Source: a virus. From it: a stretch of 36,462 bases of DNA. The DNA lies in the IMG/VR virus record IMGVR_UViG_3300042154_000564, positions 1 to 36,462 of that record; one strand, written 5' to 3'. This document shows positions 8,604 to 15,630 of this stretch, piece after piece. Position 1 is the stretch's first letter, and each line of letters starts with the position of its first letter. The notes beneath the pieces were generated by a model. The model had not been told where the DNA came from. It saw only the letters and a program-made list of their open reading frames with translations, and did no database searches. The translations under genes were made by a program, and so were the position numbers.

Positions 8604-10721
8604 TTAGAATGAACCACCATTTAAGTGTTGGAACGTTGGGGCACCACCAGAACTAATTGTTAATATATGACCTTCAGTAGATGAGCCTACTGTTAATACA
8701 GGACTAGTTCCGTTACCTATCATAACTCCGTTGGCAGATAAAGTTTTAACACCCAATCCACCATCTGATACTGAGATCGCATTAAATAATCCTGATACGT
8801 TACCACCAGTAAAGTTAGCATCAAGTGTTGCTCTATTTTCTACTCCGTAAGAAACTACATTACCCGTTGGATTTGAAGTTTCACCTGTGAATAGCTTGAA
8901 TAGGCCATCAGAAGCATCTCTAATCAAACCAGAGAATTTATCAGTGCCGTCGTTATACTGACCATAGAAACCAATGTCTAGTATATCAGCAACGTTATTT
9001 GCCGCTAATTGTAATAGAGAGTCTTCTGTTCTAACTGTCGATGTGTCCAGGGTTACAGTATTACCAGAAACGTATAAATCGCCAGTAATAGACACATCAC
9101 CAGAAATTGTACCACCCGCTGAAGCAAACTTAGTGTTAGCGTGAGCGTAAGCGCTGTTTGCATAATCACCAGAAGTTACAGCTCGCTGATCAGCGGTGTT
9201 TGCGGCAGTGTAGGCTGAGTTAGCGTAAACGCCAGTAGTGTTTTGACTTACATAAGCACTATTAGCGTGTAGATAGGCAGTGTTAGCATAAACACCAGCT
9301 GAAGTAGCGTATTGTGTACCTGTGTTTGCTTGATTGTATCCTGCGTTAGCGTGTAACTGAGCTGTGTTTGCTTGATTGTAGGCGCTGTTGGCGTAAGAGC
9401 CAGCACTTGTTGCGTATTGTGTACCAGTATTAGCTTGTGTATAAGCACTGTTAGCATAATCGCCTGATGTAACTGCTCGTTGGTCTGCTGTGTTAGCTCC
9501 GGTATAAGCGCTATTAGCGTGTAAGTATGCTGTGTTAGCATAAACACCAGTAGTATTCTGACTTACGTAGGCACTATTAGCGTGTAAGTATGCTGTGTTA
9601 GCATAAACACCAGTAGTGTTTTGTGAGATATACGCACTATTAGCTTGTAGATAAGCGCTATTTGCGTACTCACCAGTAGTGTTTTGACTTACGTAAGCAC
9701 TATTAGCATGCAAGTAGGCAGAGTTGGCGTATACGCCAGCGCTTGTTGCGTATTGTGTACCTGTGTTCGCTTGACCGTAAGCACTGTTAGCATAAGACTC
9801 CGCAGCACTTGATGCTATATTACTGTAGTTTGTACCGTCGTTTGTAAATGTCCATGCATCAGTTGTTTCATTCCAGATAATACCAACGTTTGCTGACGAT
9901 CCTCTGTCAATCTCAACGCCAGCGTCTTCAGAAGGGGCTTGACCTTGTGGAATGTCAGCGTTTAGAGTGATAATATTATCACCAAGGTTTACTGTTGTTG
10001 TGTTTGCGTAAGTCGTTTGACCAGATACTGTTAAATTACCAGTTAAGACTACGTCGCCAGAAATAGTACCACCAGCACTTGCAAATTTAGTATTAGCGTG
10101 AGCGTATGCACTATTAGCGTAGTCACCTGATGTAACCGCTCTTTGGTCAGCTGTATTGGCTGCAGCAAAAGCAGAGTTAGCATAAACACCAGTAGTATTC
10201 TGACTTACGTAGGCGCTATTAGCTTGTAAGTATGCAGAGTTGGCATAGCTACCTGTAGTATTTTGACTAACATAAGCTGAGTTGGCGTGTAAGTAAGCTG
10301 AGTTAGCATAAACGCCTGTAGTATTCTGAGACACATAAGCACTATTAGCATGCAAGTAAGCACTATTAGCGTAACTACCTGCAATCGTACCACCAGCTAC
10401 GTAAGCAACGTTTGCGGCTGTGAAAGCTGAATTAGCGAAGTTGTATATGTCGTAACCAGATACGTATATCGTATTTGCTGTAATAGTGTTTGCTGAAAAG
10501 TTCCCGCTCGTGTCTCGTTTAACTATAGTGTTTGCTGTGTTGTTAGCTGTTGACGCGTCAATTGTATCAGTATAGAATTTACCACCAATTGCAACTACAC
10601 TAGAACCATCATTCATCCAAAGTTTATTTGAAACGTTTGAATATGCGGGTTCAGCAATATTGAGTAATGGAGGAGTTCCAGTTACATTAGAATACTTGAG
10701 TTGAATTACGGTATTTGCCAT
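8604..10721 (-). CDS. Tail fibre with Ala-rich heptad arrays, no S74 domain
   Basis: This 705-aa fibre begins MANTVIQLKYSNVTGTPP, an N-terminal module it shares with the 2132-aa fibre and which resembles the N-termini of other phage tropism and fibre proteins. Two heptad-register arrays (about residues 100-220 and 305-535; units such as YANSAYLHANSAYVSQNTTG) flank a beta domain at about 220-305 (GDNIITLNAD, EIDRGSSANVGIIWNE, WTFTNDGTNYSN). The same domain occurs in the 1030-aa fibre. The C-terminal 170 residues are beta-rich and end HLNGGSF. Unlike the other two long fibres it has no S74 chaperone, so trimerisation must be driven in another way, perhaps by the neighbouring coiled-coil protein. 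AGGAAA lies 8 bases before its ATG. Adsorption or short-tail-fibre function is inferred from domains and position. Confidence 0.85.
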   Translation of the reverse strand: MANTVIQLKYSNVTGTPPLLNIAEPAYSNVSNKLWMNDGSSVVAIGGKFYTDTIDASTANNTANTIVKRDTSGNFSANTITANTIYVSGYDIYNFANSAFTAANVAYVAGGTIAGSYANSAYLHANSAYVSQNTTGVYANSAYLHANSAYVSQNTTGSYANSAYLQANSAYVSQNTTGVYANSAFAAANTADQRAVTSGDYANSAYAHANTKFASAGGTISGDVVLTGNLTVSGQTTYANTTTVNLGDNIITLNADIPQGQAPSEDAGVEIDRGSSANVGIIWNETTDAWTFTNDGTNYSNIASSAAESYANSAYGQANTGTQYATSAGVYANSAYLHANSAYVSQNTTGEYANSAYLQANSAYISQNTTGVYANTAYLHANSAYVSQNTTGVYANTAYLHANSAYTGANTADQRAVTSGDYANSAYTQANTGTQYATSAGSYANSAYNQANTAQLHANAGYNQANTGTQYATSAGVYANTAYLHANSAYVSQNTTGVYANSAYTAANTADQRAVTSGDYANSAYAHANTKFASAGGTISGDVSITGDLYVSGNTVTLDTSTVRTEDSLLQLAANNVADILDIGFYGQYNDGTDKFSGLIRDASDGLFKLFTGETSNPTGNVVSYGVENRATLDANFTGGNVSGLFNAISVSDGGLGVKTLSANGVMIGNGTSPVLTVGSSTEGHILTISSGGAPTFQHLNGGSF
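9130..10430 (-). repeat. Heptad-register Ala-rich arrays in the 705-aa fibre
   Basis: Two arrays (about 9130-9800 and 10060-10430) of 21- and 28-residue units built on [YH]-A-N-[ST]-A-Y-x heptads, with the recurrent unit YANSAYLHANSAYVSQNTTG plus one residue. The stretch between them encodes a shared beta domain. Synonymous positions differ between copies while the peptide is nearly constant. Confidence 0.85.
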
Positions 10722-10747
10722 TTTGATTTCCTATTGTTTTTATTATT

Positions 10748-11008
10748 CTAAAATCTTCCACCGTTAATATTTTCAATATTAACTTGAGCTTCTTGTAATG
10801 GAGATGATTCAAAGTCTCCTGTAATTGCATTATATAATAAAACATCACCATCTTGTCTAGACACAACGTTTGCGCCGTATATATCGGTTATTGCTACATT
10901 AACTTTTGGAGTAAAATTTGGAGCCGCAATAGTGGTTTTATTTGCGGGAAGTACTTTGACTTTACCTACAACACCTTGCTGAGGATTGATCGTGCCTTTA
11001 ATAGACAT
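10748..11008 (-). CDS. Small virion-type protein with NGGRF C-terminus
   Basis: This 86-aa protein begins MSIKGTINPQQGVVGKV and contains the phrase DGDVLLYNAITGDFE, a strand-rich 'GDVLxYNxxTGxFE' pattern common in tail and fibre proteins of T4-like marine phages. It ends ENINGGRF, matching the tails of the 705-aa and 167-aa proteins downstream. Its ATG overlaps the stop of the 110-aa gene (TAATG), so translation is probably coupled to it and shares the late promoter at 11361. No catalytic motif is visible. I read it as a minor structural or adaptor protein of the fibre complex. Confidence 0.7.
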   Translation of the reverse strand: MSIKGTINPQQGVVGKVKVLPANKTTIAAPNFTPKVNVAITDIYGANVVSRQDGDVLLYNAITGDFESSPLQEAQVNIENINGGRF

Positions 11009-11340
11009 TATCTAGTCACCGACGGAAGAACTGTTGCAATACCCTCAATAACACGAGTGACTGTGTTTGCGTTATCTCTTATAATTAAATCGTAAACGTA
11101 ACGACCAGCAGTAATGTTTGCGGTATTTGCTGCTGTAATAGATATTGTGATTTCACCATTAGCCGTACCTGTCACATTTGCTGTGATTGTGGTGGCTGTT
11201 GTGGAATGATACGATTTACGCATCATTGATGATGCTGTATGATTCGTTAAATTTACTGCTGTACCATAAACATCTTCAACCGTAACTGTCGATGAAAATG
11301 TTGCACCTTGTTCTATTGTAATCTCTGAGTATGCCGCCAA
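11008..11340 (-). CDS. Beta-sandwich structural protein, TTG start
   Basis: This 110-aa protein starts MAAYSEITIEQGATFSST and has alternating beta strands (TVTVEDVYG, ANGEITISIT, AGRYVYDLIIRD, VTRVIEGIATV). The pattern is like the small baseplate/upper-fibre BppU-type domains that recur in T4-like marine phages. No ATG is available upstream or near the N-terminus; the start is TTG with AAGGAG six bases before it. It is the first gene of the second fibre block, directly below an exact late promoter box, and its ribosome site falls in a 9-bp hairpin (see the regulatory entry). The downstream 86-aa gene overlaps its stop. Family assignment is moderate; reality of the gene is strong. Confidence 0.75.
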   Translation of the reverse strand: MAAYSEITIEQGATFSSTVTVEDVYGTAVNLTNHTASSMMRKSYHSTTATTITANVTGTANGEITISITAANTANITAGRYVYDLIIRDNANTVTRVIEGIATVLPSVTR

Positions 11341-11365
11341 AATAGACTCCTTTTATAGTCTATTT
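11340..11365 (-). promoter_or_regulatory. RNA hairpin masking the ribosome site of the 110-aa gene
   Basis: In the minus-strand RNA, AAAUAGACU (11365-11357) pairs perfectly with AGUCUAUUU (11348-11340) around an 8-base loop AUAAAAGG. The ribosome site AAGGAG is half in the loop and half in the stem, and the first base of the UUG start is paired. The left arm overlaps the end of the late -10 box, so RNA started there would lack that arm. Confidence 0.65.
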
Positions 11366-11368
11366 ATA
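11361..11368 (-). promoter_or_regulatory. T4-type late promoter for the second fibre block
   Basis: The minus strand reads TATAAATA followed by GACTATAAAAGG in the 32-base gap between the APS-kinase-like gene and the 110-aa structural gene. Exact match and placement support a late promoter driving 11340 to about 1075. Initiation six to eight bases below the box would give a leader of about 15 nt starting near AAAAGGAG. Confidence 0.78.
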
Positions 11369-11372
11369 AGAT

Positions 11373-11777
11373 TTAGCTTTCTATTTTAGATAAAATATCT
11401 TTGATATTGTAGTTGAAATCAGTAATAATTAAATCAACTTTTTTAGGAATCTGAAATATATTATTAGTATCTTCGAATCTACCACTAGATATGGTATTCA
11501 TCCATATCATATAATCAGGTTCAAATATACTTCTTATTTCATCTGTAGGTGCAACAAAGTCGCATATCACATATTTAAAACCATATGTTTGACTATCTTC
11601 AGCAAGATTTTTCATTCTTAGCGATTGTCTAATTCTACCTTCATTAGAAAAGTCCCAGTCATTTTCACTTGCTCTTACGTCATCAGCATTGTACCATTTA
11701 CTTGGTAAATGTTTATTTAATTCTCTAGCTAGAGTTGTTTTACCTGAACCAGGCAATCCCATTACCAAAATTTTCAA
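11373..11777 (-). CDS. APS kinase-like P-loop kinase (CysC family)
   Basis: This 134-aa protein is a small P-loop kinase. Walker A is GLPGSGKTT (7-15). It is followed by WYNADDVRASENDWDFS and GRIRQSLRM, the nucleotide and substrate region typical of adenylylsulfate kinase-like proteins, and by CDFVAPTDEIR and GRFEDTNNIF, phrases also found in that family. APS kinase phosphorylates adenylylsulfate with ATP to PAPS, the donor used by sulfotransferases. It is shorter than a typical CysC of about 200 aa, so a related kinase activity is possible. The start is TTG; no ATG exists before the Walker A strand, and an ATG at codon 6 would delete that strand. It is the last gene of the cassette, two bases after a sulfotransferase-like gene, which fits a joint role in sulfate transfer. 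Confidence 0.75.
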   Translation of the reverse strand: MKILVMGLPGSGKTTLARELNKHLPSKWYNADDVRASENDWDFSNEGRIRQSLRMKNLAEDSQTYGFKYVICDFVAPTDEIRSIFEPDYMIWMNTISSGRFEDTNNIFQIPKKVDLIITDFNYNIKDILSKIES

Positions 11778-11779
11778 GA

Positions 11780-12412
11780 TTACTCTCTCTCACTAAATTT
11801 TTTAAGTCCTTTTTTGACTGTCTCATCCAACCAATAATCCTCAACATATTTTACATATTTTTTATTAGGTGATTCATCTAAGAATTTAAAAACATTTGGA
11901 TTATTATAATCTAAAGGGAAATCAATTACTTTTGCTAACCATTTTAAATAGTTTTGTTTGTGTAGAAATAATGATTCTAAACTTAGATATTCTAATTCAT
12001 AATTTAATTTATTATAAGTGTCAAGGGCTATATCTAAAGTTCTACCTTTTCTTAATCTTTTTTGTTGTTCTGTATTAATGTGTTCATCTCTTACTATGAT
12101 ACCAACAATCACTTCAATTCCAAAACTCGACACTTTATCACAAAACTCTTGTATTTTTGGAACAGTAATGTTTCCATCATAGACAAAGGGACAACTAATA
12201 TCAGTTACGAAATAGTCCGAAGCATCAAACATTTCAATAGTTAATTGTGAAGGGTCGACAAAGTACTGAGCAAAGTAATCTTCATCAGTCGGTACCCAAT
12301 AATTTTCCAATATTGCGTCCCATCCTTTAACTTCAGAGTGAACGCTATAAATTCTACCGAATATATGATTGCCTGAACCTTGAGGACCAGATAATAATAA
12401 TAGTTTTTTCAT
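11780..12412 (-). CDS. Sulfotransferase-like P-loop protein, tandem copy B
   Basis: This 210-aa protein begins MKKLLLLSGPQGSGNHIFGR, followed by HSEVKGW. The GPQGSGNH loop sits where sulfotransferases carry the 5'-phosphosulfate loop, with the H-x-E-V-x-G-W pattern after it, and VRDE at 107-110 resembles the 3'-phosphate-binding segment. It is a paralogue of the 211-aa protein immediately upstream (same MKK-LLSGPQG-GNH start, DNYW/ENYW at 36-39, ISCP at about 72-75, an internal LYKQ/LHKQ-type YLK segment), and its ATG overlaps that gene's stop (ATGA). PAPS-dependent transfer is inferred from the loop and from the adjoining APS-kinase-like gene; a nucleotide kinase-like role is the alternative. 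It is not a canonical Walker A because the Lys is absent. Confidence 0.6.
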   Translation of the reverse strand: MKKLLLLSGPQGSGNHIFGRIYSVHSEVKGWDAILENYWVPTDEDYFAQYFVDPSQLTIEMFDASDYFVTDISCPFVYDGNITVPKIQEFCDKVSSFGIEVIVGIIVRDEHINTEQQKRLRKGRTLDIALDTYNKLNYELEYLSLESLFLHKQNYLKWLAKVIDFPLDYNNPNVFKFLDESPNKKYVKYVEDYWLDETVKKGLKKFSERE

Positions 12413-13044
12413 GGTTTATTAGCGAACGTTATACCAAATTTGTTGCCTTTATCTAGTTCAACATATTCTACATTATGAATATATTTTTCGTTAGCATCAT
12501 CTTCTAGTATTTTGTTTAATCTTACATCATCATATGCAATAGGAATATTTAAGTTTAAACTCTTTAAATAATCTTGTTTGTATAGATATAAAAGTTCGTA
12601 AGATAAAAATGTTGGACTATCTATATTGTGTAGTTGGTCTAGCAATATGGGTAATGTAAATTTATTTCTAATTCTATTTTGTTGATATGATAGAATTGTT
12701 TGGTCTCTACCTACAATAGCAAATTCAATCGTGATGCCGCATTCTCTCACTACATTTGCAAAATCCATTAAATTTGGAACATATATAGGATTCGTTTCTG
12801 AATTGTATATACCTAGAGGACAACTAATACTTGTAAAATAATAATCACTTTGCGACCAGTCAAAATCTCTAAGTAAAGATGTGTCTTTCCAATGTTTAGC
12901 AAAAGGCTCAGAGAATCTGTGTGCTTCCCAATAATTGTCTAATAAAGATTTCCATCCATAAACTTCAGGATGTAAACTAAAGACTTTACTCCATAAATGA
13001 TTACCTGCTCCTTGAGGACCAGATAGTATCAACATTTTTTTCAT
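12409..13044 (-). CDS. Sulfotransferase-like P-loop protein, tandem copy A
   Basis: This 211-aa protein begins MKKMLILSGPQGAGNHLWSK and continues VFSLHPEVYGWKSLL, which is very like the sulfotransferase pattern G-x-x-x-[SA]-G-[TN]-x followed by HPxVxGW. IVGRDQTILSY (110-120) could be the 3'-phosphate-binding R...S segment, with R113 and S119. Walker A Lys is missing, which argues against an ordinary kinase. Its ATG follows the glutamine amidotransferase stop by three bases and it overlaps copy B by four, so the two copies are translated as a pair. Acceptor unknown; a host surface sugar or phage fibre residue is inferred from location. A tandem duplication followed by strong divergence is evident from the shared anchor motifs. 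Confidence 0.62.
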   Translation of the reverse strand: MKKMLILSGPQGAGNHLWSKVFSLHPEVYGWKSLLDNYWEAHRFSEPFAKHWKDTSLLRDFDWSQSDYYFTSISCPLGIYNSETNPIYVPNLMDFANVVRECGITIEFAIVGRDQTILSYQQNRIRNKFTLPILLDQLHNIDSPTFLSYELLYLYKQDYLKSLNLNIPIAYDDVRLNKILEDDANEKYIHNVEYVELDKGNKFGITFANKP

Positions 13045-13047
13045 AAT

Positions 13048-13602
13048 TTACTCAATGATAAAGTTTAATATTTCTTTTGGAATAAAAGATTCTTTCATTC
13101 GTTCAGGATGCCACACTATTGCACCAATTTTAAATTGATTATGTATCCAACATTCTACATTATTTTCTTCATCAACGCAAAGTATTTTTGTTTTTGGAGG
13201 AGTACTTGATATTTTTAGATTATGATATGAGTTGACTAACATCGATTTATCAAAATATTTAACATGATGATTGACACCCCATTTTATAGAGGCATCTCTT
13301 TCAACAACGCCTTCAAACAACTCAGATAATAGAAAAGCTCCATGACAAACACCTATGATAGGTTTATTTTTAGTCATCATAAAAGAAATAAGTCTAGTTT
13401 CAACAATTCTGCGAGTCACAGTATCGTTTCCACCAGACAGTATTAATAAGTCTATATCGCTATATAACTCTTCTTTTATATTGACATTATTTGGAATAGG
13501 AATAATTTCATGCTTATCAAATAAATCGTACCAAGATGGTTCTAATGAGTCATAATTAAAACCATTATGTGATATTATTCGCTGAGTTATTCCTATTCTC
13601 AA
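13048..13602 (-). CDS. Class I glutamine amidotransferase (peptidase C26-like)
   Basis: This 184-aa protein has the class I GATase triad: nucleophile C86 in GVCHGAF, and H165 and E167 in WHPERM. ILSGGND (54-60) supplies the oxyanion strand. The start MRIGITQR with a later EPSWYDLF resembles the glutamine amidotransferases of bacterial surface-polysaccharide clusters, including the Campylobacter capsule phosphoramidate type, which release ammonia or glutamate from glutamine or gamma-glutamyl intermediates. There is no fused synthetase domain, so it may feed the asparagine-synthetase-like protein at 18038. It starts with TTG directly after an in-frame stop, five bases below the ferritin-like gene, with only a weak ribosome site, so expression is probably coupled. 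Fold confidence is high; substrate is unknown. Confidence 0.85.
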   Translation of the reverse strand: MRIGITQRIISHNGFNYDSLEPSWYDLFDKHEIIPIPNNVNIKEELYSDIDLLILSGGNDTVTRRIVETRLISFMMTKNKPIIGVCHGAFLLSELFEGVVERDASIKWGVNHHVKYFDKSMLVNSYHNLKISSTPPKTKILCVDEENNVECWIHNQFKIGAIVWHPERMKESFIPKEILNFIIE

Positions 13603-13607
13603 TTATC

Positions 13608-14300
13608 TTACCATGCGTAAGCTTGTTGAATATATTCTGTACCTTTTTTAGATTGTACAGTATTTTTACAACTAATTTCCCAAAGGTCTTTACGAATCAT
13701 GTCAGCTAATTTGAAAACTCTAGACTTAACATCATCAGATTTAACAATTTTGCTTAATTGTGATGTACCAATTTTTGAGTGGAAACCTTCATCCTTAGCG
13801 ATCGCACGATATCTTGAACTGATGAATGTATCATCAATTGTTTCAGCCATTTGATTCCAAACAGCTTCAGCACGACCCTCTGCAATCATTTGATATACAG
13901 GAAGAATGATATCTTCATATTCAGTACCATATTTTTCTAAAAGAGTAGCACCTTTAGCTGTATTCATGCTTTGTTCTTTTTCGATCGCGGCTTTAACATC
14001 AACTTCTTCGCCTGTAATGTGTTCAATAACTTCTTTTACCATACGAAAATGTTTTGCTTCATCCATTGCTTGTTTGGTTAACATAGTTAAATGAACTGGG
14101 TCTGCGTCATTAGGCATTTCAGAGATTTGTTTAGAAATCTCCACCATGTTCATACGCTCGTTCACCATACGACCAATAAAGTGGTCAACGAGGTGACTGT
14201 GGTCTGGTTTAGATTCAAAATACTCTTTAACGTTGGCTTTACTTGCTTCAAATAAAGCAGTATTTTGTTGTTGTAATTCTTTTATAAAACTTTTTGACAT
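13608..14300 (-). CDS. Ferritin-like di-iron protein
   Basis: This 230-aa helical protein shows the four-helix di-iron carboxylate pattern: E48 (VNERMNMVE), E81-x-x-H84 (MDEAKHFRMVKEV), E141/E145 (AEGRAEAVWNQ) and E171-x-x-H174 (KDEGFHSKIG). Families with such E and ExxH pairs include ferritin-like oxygenases, MiaE-like hydroxylases, N-oxygenases of the AurF type and ribonucleotide-reductase-like proteins; I cannot choose among them. Length fits an enzyme rather than an iron store. Its ribosome site is the strongest of the cassette: AGGAGA at 14309-14314, nine bases before ATG, inside the end of the upstream gene. A TATAAATA box 55 bases upstream may give it extra late transcription. It is noticeably less AT-rich than its neighbours, which may indicate a different origin. 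Confidence 0.75.
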   Translation of the reverse strand: MSKSFIKELQQQNTALFEASKANVKEYFESKPDHSHLVDHFIGRMVNERMNMVEISKQISEMPNDADPVHLTMLTKQAMDEAKHFRMVKEVIEHITGEEVDVKAAIEKEQSMNTAKGATLLEKYGTEYEDIILPVYQMIAEGRAEAVWNQMAETIDDTFISSRYRAIAKDEGFHSKIGTSQLSKIVKSDDVKSRVFKLADMIRKDLWEISCKNTVQSKKGTEYIQQAYAW

Positions 14301-14301
14301 A

Positions 14302-15042
14302 TTATCTTTCTCCTGATAAAGCTTGTGAATAATTAAAATTTAGTATGTATTCTCTATTTATAATAGATATTTTGCATGAAAATTTTTGACGGGTGATAAT
14401 ATATGTATTTTCATCTATAAAGGATTCTGGTTTTTTTATATCAACAGCTTCGAAAATATCTTCGATTGTATAATATTTAAATTCACCGTCTCTGTCTATA
14501 TTAAATTTCAATATTCTGCTGTTTTCTTCTTTGATACTTTTAAGCATCTTCTCATCATTTTCATACCATTCATAACTAGGAAATGGTAACCCCCATCCAC
14601 CAACTTTTTTCCACCAAAAATAGCAATCATCATCGTTATCATAACAAGAAACAAAAGTTGCTTTAGGAAATATATTGTGTAGAAAATCTAAATGATATGC
14701 AAACCAATGAGATTTTATAATTTTTATCTTTTTCCAGTTATCAAAAGCATTCATAAATTCTGATATAATTTCTTCTTTCGATAGTGTGTTTAGTACATCA
14801 AACTTTTGTCCGTGTTCGTTGTAAGGACCCCAATAAACTCCTCTATGATTACCAATAGACATAATTTTATCATTAACGTCAATCTTTCTGCTCCACTTTC
14901 TCTTTTTAGATAGTTCAGTTTGATTTATGTCGTCGCTACTAACCAAATATCGGTGAACACTACTCCATTTTGAACCTGGTGTTCCAACTAGAAGAATTAA
15001 ATCTTCGCCTTGATAATTGTCAATATCTATATCAAATTTCAT
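14302..15042 (-). CDS. Sulfotransferase-like or degenerate P-loop protein
   Basis: This 246-aa protein has an early strand-loop LILLVGTPGSKWSSVHRYL (15-33) in which GTPGSKWSS matches the 5'-phosphosulfate loop of sulfotransferases better than a kinase Walker A. A central KIIKSHWFAYHLDFLHNIFP segment is followed by ATFVSCYDNDDDCYFWW, the place where sulfotransferases have the 3'-phosphate site (normally Arg...Ser); the usual Arg is not evident here. Aromatic-rich WWKKVGGWGLPFPSYEWYEN follows. It starts with ATGA overlapping the methyltransferase stop. It is not a close paralogue of the pair at 11780-13044. Function is inferred from the loop and from the nearby APS-kinase-like gene, so the call is tentative. 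Confidence 0.5.
   Translation of the reverse strand: MKFDIDIDNYQGEDLILLVGTPGSKWSSVHRYLVSSDDINQTELSKKRKWSRKIDVNDKIMSIGNHRGVYWGPYNEHGQKFDVLNTLSKEEIISEFMNAFDNWKKIKIIKSHWFAYHLDFLHNIFPKATFVSCYDNDDDCYFWWKKVGGWGLPFPSYEWYENDEKMLKSIKEENSRILKFNIDRDGEFKYYTIEDIFEAVDIKKPESFIDENTYIITRQKFSCKISIINREYILNFNYSQALSGER
14355..14362 (-). promoter_or_regulatory. Possible internal late promoter before the ferritin-like gene
   Basis: An exact TATAAATA on the minus strand lies inside the C-terminal codons of the 246-aa gene, 55 bases above the ferritin-like ATG. In DNA this AT-rich a few chance matches per strand are expected, so this coding-region box is weaker than the three intergenic ones. The unusually good ribosome site downstream makes it worth listing. 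Confidence 0.35.
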
Positions 15043-15620
15043 TTTTTATATTTCCAAAATAATCTAACATTACTAAGTTTAACATCGTTACCTTTTCTGA
15101 TATATTCACTAGGTATTCTGTGCTCAATTTTTATAGAGTCATCGATAATAGTTAAATTATTATCTAAAGCTACTTGATATATATCTTCTAAAGTCCAAGA
15201 ATAAAACTGGTCTTTTATCTGAGATGATGGAGAAAAAGATGGATTGACTCTCATATAGATAACTCCATTTGGTTTCAATTTGGAACTTATCCAAGACATT
15301 TGTTCATATACTAATTGTTTAGATATGAAGTTGATTGAACCTAATGCTAGTATAATATCGTAAGAATTATCGCTGGCTGGATAATCTAAAATGTCTCCAA
15401 CCCAGTCTGCATTTTCATTGGCTAAATCGACACCTTCAATTTGAGGGAAATAAGATTTAAATTCATTATATCCACAGCCAACATCCAAGATCTTATCATT
15501 TGAATGTAGTTTGATATCTTCTACCAAATTTATGCCAGAAATAGGATAACAAGATAGGTCTGTGTTCCACAATTCAGGTAAATTTTCTGGGTTAGATTTA
15601 AAGTAATCAATAATTAACAT
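15039..15620 (-). CDS. Class I SAM-dependent methyltransferase
   Basis: This 193-aa protein has the Rossmann methyltransferase core: motif I ILDVGCG (44-50), GVDLAN (63-68) as the following acidic strand, GDILDYPASDNSYDIILALGS-type motifs through 75-95 (split here as the SAM-binding and motif IV strands), and a late WSSKLKPNG-like turn (ISSKLKPNGVIYMRV). Length and layout are like UbiE/Methyltransf_11 small-molecule methyltransferases rather than DNA methylases; no DPPY or target-recognition region is present. It lies 11 bases after a 2OG oxygenase and overlaps the 246-aa gene by four bases. The acceptor cannot be told; a sugar or metabolite of the same cassette pathway is a reasonable inference. 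Confidence 0.82.
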   Translation of the reverse strand: MLIIDYFKSNPENLPELWNTDLSCYPISGINLVEDIKLHSNDKILDVGCGYNEFKSYFPQIEGVDLANENADWVGDILDYPASDNSYDIILALGSINFISKQLVYEQMSWISSKLKPNGVIYMRVNPSFSPSSQIKDQFYSWTLEDIYQVALDNNLTIIDDSIKIEHRIPSEYIRKGNDVKLSNVRLFWKYKK

Positions 15621-15630
15621 ATGTAATATT

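Noticed and set aside
9248-9547. 99-aa minus-strand frame with Leu/Thr/Gln repeats
   Set aside because: It is an out-of-frame reading of the repeat array in the 705-aa fibre.
13608-14300. Phage ribonucleotide reductase small subunit
   Set aside because: Only 230 aa, lacks the radical Tyr context and NrdB motifs, and no large subunit gene is nearby; a general ferritin-like di-iron call is safer.
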